From the NCBI GenBank assembly GCA_946894095.1, contig OX335641.1:18928501-18992500 (forward strand): 64,000 nt of DNA, written 5' to 3'. The notes below the pieces were generated by a model. That model was not told where the DNA came from. It did not search any database and worked only from the letters and a program-made list of their open reading frames with translations. The first letter of the stretch is position 1; each line of letters starts with the position of its first letter. Source of the DNA: Incurvaria masculella (taxonomy: Eukaryota; Arthropoda; Insecta; Lepidoptera; Incurvariidae). Shown piece after piece: positions 47,601 to 57,500 of this stretch. The position numbers and the translations under genes are program-made.

Positions 47601-48366
47601 TTCTGAAGCTTTGGCAATTCAAATCGCACTCGAGTTCATCGAAGTTCAACAACACTATACGTGGATAATAATAAGCGACTGCATGAGCGTTCATAGAGCC
47701 CTACAGAATACGAAACTAGATGCCAATACTCACTATGTCATACACCAAATACGGGATAAACACTTTTCCTTGATACAGCAAGGCTACGAAATATGTTTTT
47801 TCTGGATTCGCGGCCACATAAATTTGAAGCCACACGACTCAGCAGATTATCTAGCTAGAACGATAGCTGACAGCAACCTGAATATTTGCCATATTAAGAA
47901 TGTTGCCCTACCGCAATCGGAATTTGTAGCGAAAATAAAACAGGAAATTATCCACGAATGGACCGAACAATGGAAAATGTCCAATACGGGTCGTTGGTAC
48001 GCCGAAATAAACGATTTAGTTGGGAAAACACCTTGGTTCAATAAAACCTTACCAAAAAGAAGAAAATATTATACAACAATTTGTCGTCTACGTTTCGGAC
48101 ATTGTCTTTTTCAATCCCATCTTTACAGATTAAACCTTATCGACACCGCCGTATGCCCACACTGCAACTTAGCTGATCAATCCCTGGACCACCTCTTCTT
48201 TCATTGCTGTGCTTTTGATGAGCAAAGAGAAAAACTATATAAATGCTTAGAAATTACATACAAAGAAAGAGAAAAAATCCCGCTCGACCTGAAAAAGATA
48301 TTAAGTCAACCGACCAACTTTGAACCCATATTTCTATATATACATGAGACAATAGAAAGTATTTAA
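44629..48366 (+). CDS. I-type LINE ORF2: endonuclease, reverse transcriptase, RNase H
   Basis: 1245 aa from the ATG in TAATG at 44629. Endonuclease: VVQWNAQSL, IISETWL, IAGDFNAHHTFWG, NALDLTMV and GSYHLPT (a Tyr replaces the usual Asp of S-D-H). RT: YRPVALTSCIGKIFE, FGFRRGRSA, FLDVVGAFNN (about 580), GTSQGGILSPLLF, LQFADDLVIY (about 670). RNase H: IYTDGSK (about 957), TSEALAI, ISDCMSVH and HDSADYLAR supply the D-E-D-D residues. A terminal CPHC...DHLFFHC zinc motif follows. The protein carries out target-primed reverse transcription, with RNase H removing the template. The frame has no lesion. Its one-base overlap with ORF1 suggests termination-reinitiation. Confidence 0.92.
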   Translation: MSTLNVVQWNAQSLLCHRHILTQFLYENDIHIAIISETWLKPQQRCKFRGYQLERSDSGNSHNGVAILIHNSLSYTKIITTSDNSIQNIAIKLSYNNKFVTIVSLYSPPNCTPPFTKSKFDRLVKNISEPTIIAGDFNAHHTFWGCNNTDSRGRDILEIIDDNNLVLLNNGEVTTVGSSRWRPNALDLTMVSSSLALSCNWTVHDDPLGSYHLPTITKILLANNTYNNQETANNFPKHPNFRLVNWKIYSDLVSRELEHFNFDNLNPIESYDSFCNILNAAIEKSIPKRKHSSTPNSTFRHSKPKLSVPWWNEKCSSAVENSRKAYATFKLNCNDENYIEFKRLQALKKLILKRERSESWQRLCESFNRYTPVSKIWNTIKKFNNTYQSNSHNTNHDWINDFLQKYTPDYVENQLHSINSSVPNNNENEYLTKYFTLQELKSALNSRRDTACGLDMIPYKMLRHLNHNSLVIFLNTLNKLWCTSIIPWEWKIDCLIPILKPNKSKDDANSYRPVALTSCIGKIFEQLIKQRLEFFIERNNILPSNQFGFRRGRSARESFSHLHLDISKAFSLNHDTVCVFLDVVGAFNNIDHFTLASILNSLGIPAKLINWIYNFLNGREVYVKDSNSLFGPRFSYRGTSQGGILSPLLFIIYIHKLNSKLGFDVNNLQFADDLVIYCSIGDRATTLTCINKAMENLYKYFTELNLDISPEKSKVVIFSKNKYKLKAEVFYNNTLLPVVETVKFLGIIFNSNLSWNSYVDGIADKALRSYNILRSLAGTYWGADPKILIMLFKSLIRSHFEYGFLCFSHHWKLIEKLEKIQNKSLRLITGAMMSTPIVSMQVECNIPPLRIRFKYLKLKFLLKLLSISNHPLFTKIQHLLSIPSDPSHHPYILRDFSNILHYKNEYEIQANFNFPCYLGKYDSKFYGIPIQIDENLECKEEFLEQISSYRGYRRIYTDGSKTVRGVGCAIYDETTKRGYGIKIPSSASIYTSEALAIQIALEFIEVQQHYTWIIISDCMSVHRALQNTKLDANTHYVIHQIRDKHFSLIQQGYEICFFWIRGHINLKPHDSADYLARTIADSNLNICHIKNVALPQSEFVAKIKQEIIHEWTEQWKMSNTGRWYAEINDLVGKTPWFNKTLPKRRKYYTTICRLRFGHCLFQSHLYRLNLIDTAVCPHCNLADQSLDHLFFHCCAFDEQREKLYKCLEITYKEREKIPLDLKKILSQPTNFEPIFLYIHETIESI

Positions 48367-48581
48367 CTACATGACACTCCAGAATTGACTACAATCCATA
48401 AGATACAATAAAGAGAAGGCTGTATAGCGAAAGCTTTTGCCTGTCCATTGGATAAAGAAACAAAAAAAAAAAAAAATCTGGTTCAACATTAAATATTTTT
48501 ATAAACGGAGGTTATAAAAGTCTAAATAGCGTTGAATTGTTATGTGATTGTTTGGGAAAATTGTGCAGCCCCTGGATAAGT

Positions 48582-51500
48582 ATGAATGACGTACAGACGA
48601 TTATCGCCCGCCAGCTCGGCACCTCCAGTAAGTTCTTTACTGAAGTAAATGTATATATTTTTTTATTTATTTACACCTGCACAATAGGTATGTGTATTGA
48701 TCAGGACCGCCTCAGGTCAAGGGCTACACAATTCACAGTGAACAGCGTCCTGAGCATACTGTTAAAGAGTGAATACATATATATATTATTGTGTTCATGT
48801 ATGTATTTGAATTGATTGATGTGTATAAAAAAAATTCTCAAATGCTCAAAGTGTTTAATGCTAGCACACGAAAACAGGTTGTCATGCGCAGACAAACCTT
48901 CGGGTTTCGCGCGTACAATATACTAAAAAATAAAAATAAAATGTGTGTTCATGAAATAAACGCCACATTGTGGCACTGAAACCGAAACTGAACTGAATAT
49001 GGCTATACAACTTGGCTATGTAGATTACATCACGAAGTTCATCAGCGGCAAATCAGAAAACTACTTTGTAATCAGTCCCGATAATCACTGAAGACTGGTC
49101 CGACTCAGTAAATCCAAACAAGACAGAACTAGTTCTCTTCACGAAAAAGAGGAAGCTAGCTGACATGGAACTGCCAAGTTTCTATAGTACAAAATTAGAA
49201 CTCTCAACTGAATTTATTAAATACCTAGGAGTAATCCTTGACAGTAAGCTGAAGTAAAGCAAACACTTTGATGACAAAATAAACAAGGCGTGCACATATT
49301 TCTGGCAATGTAAGAGAAAATGCTAGAGAAGACCTGGGGGGCCTAAAACCCCCAACGCACGCTAGCTGTACACGGCTGTAATCTGCCCAATCATAGCGTA
49401 CGGAGCAATAGCATGGTGGCCAAAAACAGAACTGATCACCGTTAAGGCTACCCCTTCACGGTGATCCCGATGCCCCCCCCCCCCCCCCCACTGCAGGCAC
49501 TGGAAGTCATGCTCAACCAGCAACCCTTACGTCTGCCTTAAAGCAGGAAGCAGCTATGGAAGCTTTGAGGCTAAGAGCTGCAGTGGAAACAAAACTATGA
49601 AACTCAACACACACGGATCATGTAAGAGGCCTTGAAGGACCAACCCATTCCCATTAACCACATCTTTGTGAAACACTACATCATCCAACTAATGGAAGAA
49701 GATACTTACCAATCTGGGGGGAATGAAATTGGAATCTACAAAGAAGATCAAAGACAAAGGGTGAATGCATGGGCAATATCAAGGCTGCAGAAGCCATAAA
49801 AACCAGGTATATGCGTGACTATTAGATTAAATTCATCTCAGACAGTGTCTGTTCCAAATGCTTTAGAAAACAGCAAAGCAAACTCGGGGCTAATTCTAGA
49901 ATGTCATTGCGCCCTGGAAGATGTTGCAAAGAACAACCGAATAAATCTACAATGGATAAAGGGACACAGTGGTTCTTTAAGCAATGATGCAGCAAATGAA
50001 CTGGCCAAATGAGGATCCAGCACAGTACCGACAGGTCCAGAACCCATCGTGCCCTTACCCTTCAGCCAAAAAAAACTGGGTAAAGGTAAGAACAAAGATG
50101 CAACACAATACAGCATGTAAACGTCTGCTATACTGCAGGCAGGCCAGATAGGTCATCACCTCCCTCAGTAACTGCGTCACTCATAAACTGGTGCATCTGA
50201 AAAGGACTGACCTATGGAAACTAATGGGAAAAATGACGGGACACTGCCCAATTGAATAAGCAACTCAATCAACTGGGGATAACAGAAAGCCCTCTATGCC
50301 GTGGCTGCATGGAGGCATCAGAGACAACCGCCCGTGTACTGTTGGAGTGCAGGAGTGTGGCTGATCAATGGGCACGGGCCTTAAAAACCTGCTGGACTTC
50401 TGGACCGAGCTGGAATGGCTCACATAGTCACCCCTGTCCCAAGTAACTTACTAGGAGCCCGCTCTTAAACTCTATTTACAGGTATCAAACGATAATCCCT
50501 CCATGCAATAAAGCACGCCGAATGCTTATATGCAGCACATAATGTGATTTAAGTTTTAGTACAACTTTGGTGTACTGTTTTGGTTTGATTGACCAGGACC
50601 TACTACGAACACTATCAAACAAGTGCTTTCGAGAGGGCGACTTCAAAATATATTGTTATGCATTAGACAGATATTATCGCATATTATATGTAAGTGTTCA
50701 ACAGATGGTATCAACTGGTAGCTGGTATTGAGAGCAAATTGATACCATCTGTCAAACGCATCCTATACTTTTGACAGGCGATGTCGCCCTCTCTAATTGT
50801 GCATGCCTATGGCAACGACATTGCACGGCAGCGCAATGGCAATTTTGCATACAGCATTTATGTTGATTGTTTTTAAGAAATATGAATATTATCGTAGGTA
50901 TCACGGGTTCAGTAGAATAATTTACACATTGCATTTCTTAGGAAGTAGGTATTTAAAAATAGGCTTCAGGTTATTTTTAACGATTCATTTATAAATTCTT
51001 ATTTGTTGCATCCTGCAACATTCTAAAATATTTTTGTATTCTGCTCTGTGGTTGCATTGGTTTTGCCTATGGTAGTAATTAGGAAGGTACGTAATATTCT
51101 TTGTATTTTTTTATCTGATAGGTATTTATGGATATGATTGTTTTCTTTTTAATTCGTATTTTGGAAGTAGGTGTATAGGAAGGAAGTATAAATCAAACCC
51201 CAGAAAGCAATTTTTGACACACCGGGTTGTAAGCACCTGGAATAAATGATCTGAGGACGCCATAATCGCGCCCTCAGTCAACTGATTCAAAAACCGAATA
51301 GACAATATAAAAAAACCAAATCGACAAAAACAATACAAGTGCACTCGTAAATTATCCAACAGAATGCATGTACCAGCTTAAAGCTGCTAGTGTATGAATA
51401 AATAAATCAATTTTAAAATATTATCTTACCTATTAAAATGTATTTGTTTATTTATTGTATTTTTAGACCGATAGGTATTACAATATAGCATACTAAAATC

Positions 51501-54500
51501 TCACAAATACATTATAAAATAAAATAACATTAGGGCAAGGCAATGGCACCATTAAACAAGACATTACCATCATAATATTATTAACTAGCGGCCCGCTCCG
51601 GCTTCGCACGGGTATAAAATATATAGCCTATGTCACTTACTGAAAAAATTATTAACATCGATCCATTAGTTTTGATTTATTCATTACTGCCCGTGGCCCG
51701 CACGCGTTAAATTTGGAGTAAAACAATTCCCCTTTCCTTATACCATGAGTATTTCCTGCTATCTTTAGAATATCTAAATTCATACACTACATTTTTACTT
51801 ATTTACTTTTCAAATTTTTACCTATTTATTTATTTTTACAGCAATTAATATATTACAGAATGTCATTATATACAACGTTCACAGCTTTATTGTCATTAGA
51901 CAATACAAACATGTTTTCTCTAGAGGTTACTCTTGAAAGTTGGCCATGTGAAAAACAGTCAACGCTCAAATCTAAACCTGCAACGTTGAAGGTTTGACCC
52001 TGCGATTTATTTATGGTCATTGCAATTTTTAAATCTGTAATATCTTCGAAAATATTCATTTAAATCATATGCTGTAACGGGCCATATAGATCCATATTAA
52101 ATCAACAATTTATTTAAGGTATTTAATTGGATAAGGATTAATGCTGTATTGGTTAAAATCACTTCGAAAATTAGCCATTATTTGTCGTAAAAAGTAAATA
52201 ACAAAAAAATGTTATTGTGGGATATCCATAAGAGATAGACATATACCATCGCGGAGTTTTCTGTAGACCTTTTCAATGTGTTCAATACTTAGTACGTTAT
52301 TTTGACAAATCTCGTAGGGTTCAGCCTGCGTTTGCAATGTAAGCGGAAAAAATATTTTTTAAGCTATTGCATAGCTTCTATCAAGGGCCTTGAGCGCAGG
52401 GACCGAATCCAGAAATTCCGTAACGAAAAAAAACCTCACGCTCCCCACTCCAACGGGCGATGCCGGTAGCGTTACTTCACACCAGGGGGAGCGGGGCCGG
52501 GGGCGGCGGCGGGAGCGGCGGCGGGGGCGGGCCGGCATAAGTTGATACAAAATGCTATGCAATAGCTTTACCGCGGCAGTCCCCGAGTGCCACACGTCTT
52601 TTTTTATGACATCACATTGGAAACCTAAAAAATAACAGTATTTCTCCACTATTTAATGGATGTTATTATACATATAAACCTTCCTCTTGAATCACTCTAT
52701 CTATTAAAAAAAACCGCATCAAAATCCGTTGCGTAGTTTTAAAGATTTAAGCGAACATGGGGATATAGGGACAGAGAAAGCGACTTTGTTTTATACTATG
52801 TAGTGATTACACACTTTCATCATATTGTTTTTATACATTATATAAAAAAAAAGTCCCATAATATTAATTCATCAACAATAAAATAATTGACTTAATGCAA
52901 AAAATTCGTCTAAACTATAAAAGGGGTTATTTATGAGGAATTCTTTTAGATTGGCGCTAAATTTAATCACATTATCACAGTCTTTAATATTAAGCGGTAG
53001 GTGGTTAAATATTTTAATAGATATGTAATGCGTACTTCTTCTCATTATAATAGATCTAGCTGCAGGTACACAAAGCTTATTTCTATCGCGAAGGTTGTAT
53101 GAGATTTGTTGTTCCCCTTGCCTTTGAATATTACATTGATTTTTATATGTTTCTATGCCTAATTTAAGTACAAATAGATTTACGACTGTTAATATGTTGA
53201 TCTCAATGAATAGCGCCCTACATGTTGCATCAAAACGAGAACCTGTCATAATTCGAATGGCTTTCTTCTGCATTTTCATTACTTTGCTGATATCTTTGCT
53301 GTTTCCCCATACCTCCAATCCATACCTAAATATAGACTCAAAGTAAGCATAATAAACCATTTTCAAGGTTTGTAATGTGCATGTTTTTTTCAGTACTTTT
53401 AACGAGTAACATGCACTTGCTAACTTATTACACACACTGTCTATATGCTCCTTCCATGTTAATTTACTATCTAACGTCACACCAAGAAAGTTTATTACTT
53501 CTGTTTTCATTAATGGGATATCTGTTCTGGGTTCATTATTACTTTCATTATTTGCTTTTAGCTTCATTTAGTTTAAAATTACTCGAATTAAACCAGTATA
53601 TTAGTTCTTCTAAAGTTGTTTTAAGGTTATGATACATTTCATATCTTATCTATTCCATGAACAATACAGCTTGTATCATCTGCAAACAGATAAACATTGC
53701 TCTTTTTGATGGTAAGTCGTTAATGAAGACTAAAAATAAAAAATAATAAAAAAATTATGTATCAAAATATTTTTTGTTTTTTTTACTTTTGTAGATTAAT
53801 ACACAACATACACAAGCATGTAGGTTTCAGTTGTCTATACTAATATTAATTATGCGAAAGTATTTCTGTTTAATTTTTTGGTTTTTTTTTTAAGGAAAGC
53901 AACTTTAAATTTGCTTAGATTATATCCCAGAGTAGTACCTACATAGGCTACCTTTTGTCTCAAATAACAAAATCTTTTATGATTGACGGGCGTTAGATAA
54001 AAACCATCAAGTAAATCTGCAAAGTATATTTTAAATAATTTCCTAAAATTATAGGATATATATATATATAATAATATATATATATAATTATAGCTTAGGG
54101 GCCATTCTTAACTCCGAGGCTGGCCTTTCCCATTTTGTGCTTGTCATTCAATTCATTGTACTGTGTGATGACAGCGGGCCACTGGGGCTGTGACTCGGTG
54201 CTGAAGCGACTCCTCGTGAACGAGGGCGAGTCGTTCCTGGGCGTGGCGGCAGAGGGCGCTGGCTCCCCGGATCCGCCAATCTTCGCGTGTCGCTTCGCCG
54301 AAGTCCCTTCACATCGACATCTTCTTGCCCTTGCCAATGAAGATGGTGTTGTGGCTATACAGGTTTCCTACATCTTTAATCAGACGGGTTGTTAACGGTC
54401 AGAGGTGAACAGAAGATATAGAGTAGGGCCCATCACACTACCCTGTGCCACTCCAGCATTAATGTTGTGTAGATGTTTGATGATTTCAACCTGTTTGACA

Positions 54501-57500
54501 AAACAGTGGCTTTGGCTGAGATATGATTTATTAAATAATAATATTTTTTTTTGTTCAAAGGGACGAGTGTATAATGTTAGCTATGAGTCTATGTATTTGC
54601 TCAATTGTACTGTGCATCGGTCAAAATTGGTGGTCTGGAATTCGTGTTTCTTTCGACATGATTTGCATATTAAGTATTAAAAAAAAATCCAGCACTTTTG
54701 CAGGTATTGGCAGCAAACTTATTGGGCGATAGGATTTGCATCTTCACCACTTTCGCCAGGCTTTAATATCATTATAATTTCTGCAACTTTCCATTGGCGT
54801 GGTACAAATCATTGCGGAGAGCCGCAGTATAGCGTTAAACAGTTGGGTAAGGAAGGTGATCGCCTTTTCAGGGAGTTCACTTAGTATTTTTTGTGCTCAT
54901 TCTACATAATTTTCTTGGACCATGTTTTAAACAATTTTGGTTTTTGCTCATGCGAAAATTCACGACGACATCCTGGATCCGACTCTGGCTTGCGGGTTCT
55001 CGAATCCCCTTTAACCATTTCGGACTTGTGGAATGAATGGAATTAGAATGCATTTCTTTGCAGCTGGATAGGCCCATTACTGAGAAATCTCATTAATGTG
55101 TTCATAGAGCACTGATTCTTTAATTAATGTGTCCTTGCATTGCGGTCGTTTCTATGAAAGTATTAGATCATTACCATTTATTTTCCAGGACACGTCACGT
55201 ATTGTGAGTGATTTGAGCCACGCGCCATTGCAAGGGTTTCAGTGCCACGCCAACGCCGTGTTTGACCTGGCATGGACGCCAGGGGAGCTTAAACTTGTGA
55301 CTGTATCAGGTGAGCAATTTAAATATTATCATGCACCATACTGTATGGCATTCTATAGCCCTTCTCAAAGCTTTTACCTCAAGTTGTTACTAGGACTTAA
55401 TCCCAATGGATTTTCAAACCAGTTCATGCTAGGAAACAACTCGGTTTCGAAAATTGGGTATACTTTACAATATAATTAATATCAATATCTAAATCCATAC
55501 TAATATTATAAATGCGACAGTAACTCTGTTGCTGTCGCATTGAATACTGAATTATGATTACTGTTCATAAATGAAATGAAATGAAAAAGTAACTCTGTCT
55601 GTCTGTTATGTTTTCATGCCTAAAATGCTGAACCAATTTTGATGAAATTTGGTATAGAGAGTTGGGAAAGGATTAGGTTGCAAAAATTAAACTCAAAGGG
55701 CAAGAAAAGGGGGATAAAAGTTTGTATGGGGAATTCATATAGTATATTCAGGAAATAATTCAACCCGACATGAGGCCAAATCGATATTGACCCGAGCGGA
55801 GCAAATTACTACAGGTACTTTGCTCCGCTCGGAGTGCCCGGAGTGAGTGCTCCGCTCCGAAGTGTTAGATAATTATACAGATGTTAAGAATTGTCTTAAT
55901 AGGAAGAATAAGAATAATCATTTTTATATTAAATTTAAAAAAAAATACTAAATGTATAATACCAATATTCAATTCCGAGGCAAGCTTTGCTAGTGCAAGT
56001 TTGACAGTTGCCCGATTGACCGGTGCGTTCCTCCTTGCAGGCGACCACTCGGCATGCCTGTGGGATGTGGGGGGAGCCGGGGAGCCGCGGCGCCTGCTGC
56101 AGTTCGTGCAGCACACGCGGTCCGTGAAGACGGCCGTGTTCCGCCCGCGGGACCCCAGCGTATTCGCCACCGGCGCCCGCGACGGCAATATCCTCGTCTG
56201 GGACGTCAGGTGCGAACCTTTTTTGGCCTCACTTTATGTACGGAGCGAACTCCATATGGTGCACGCCGAAATCTCAACTAAAGAGGCACCCGAAGATGCC
56301 CATGGGATTCTGAAAATTTGCAAAGTCAGGCCCGGTAGCAAAAGAAAAGTAACAGAGAATGTAACTTAATAAAACCGAAGTAATTGAAAGTTAAGGTTGT
56401 TCCGACCCATACATAGTTGTTTATACACAGAATGCGAAGTGACAGTGAGGTTCAAATACGTGCAACTTGCATTTTAAGGTGGCCCAACCCGGCGGGCTTA
56501 ACTCATTCGCGGGCACGGTACAAAACCGTGCTGTTGCGCTCTGGGACCTTCTCTGTTTCAAAGAATAAGACAGGTTCCGTGATGAGGAAGATGCAACATG
56601 TCCACAAAAAAGACAATGTGCATAGTGTATGATTTGGTAAGATTTACGAAAATTTTAATTTCAAAACGACTTATAGCTAAAAGTAAACCACGACCGCTGT
56701 AGTTAAAAATCTAACAAAAACCAAATAGATTATATATCTTGATTAAATAAGCTATGTCTGATGACTTATCTTTTTAAGAAGTTCTTACTTTATCATTGCG
56801 TAATCCACCTCCAAAGTTATTGTATAAAACGCGCAACAAATTCAAACTTTCGGACCTTATAATTTAGAAACCAAACACAATTTTACAATGCCAATGGTCA
56901 TCAGACATCTAGTTTGATACAAATAAAGCTATTTTGAGCAAAATGTTGGATCTCTGACAAGAAATATGGGCGTGATCTTCTTTCCCCTTTTGTATGGGGA
57001 GATGAGCGGGATGGGCCACCTTAAGGGCCGAGTGCACGAAAGAACAAAAAATCCAAATCAACCTCAACGTCTGATTAAACAGGTCACTTTCTATGGACTG
57101 TATGGAAGGAACTCCATGCGGTTCACTAAAAGTGACGTGTTTGAACATTGATCAACTCAGCCATCTCTTCGTGCAATCGGGGCTAAGAGAGTTTGATTGG
57201 GAAACGGAACTTAACGGAAGACCATGAGAACATGGAAACCTGAACCATTTTCAGATGCAGTGTTTTTTAGAATACAGAAAAAAAAGAGTAGGACTGTGCA
57301 AGAGCAAGACAAAGCAATAATGGAAGGACGGACTTCATTATATATTATAAAAAAAGAATGAAAAATGAAGGGTTAGAACAGAAAATTTGTAACCATACCA
57401 TGGTTACAAATAACTGGCCAGATAAACAACCAAGTGAGTAATTAAATCTAATGTTTAGTTTGATTTCGTACCATGCTAATTGGTAAATTTCTGGTCACTA

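Larger units (their letters stand above)
43276..48476 (+). mobile_element. Full-length I-type LINE with 12-bp target duplication
   Basis: TCTGGTTCAACA occurs at 43264-43275 and again at 48477-48488, just after an A-rich tail (CAAAAAAAAAAAAAA). The 5.2-kb unit between them contains a 109-bp 5' UTR, ORF1 (43385-44629), ORF2 (44629-48366) and a 110-bp 3' end with AATAAAG. The perfect duplication, complete 5' end and undamaged ORFs indicate a recent insertion. EN-RT-RNase H order with a CCHC gag-like ORF1 places it in the I group. Confidence 0.9.

Noticed and set aside
54168..54170. ATG at 54168 as the DTL start
   Set aside because: It lies at the TGACAG acceptor; the exon at 48582-48627 matches in phase and gives a Cdt2-like N-terminus.
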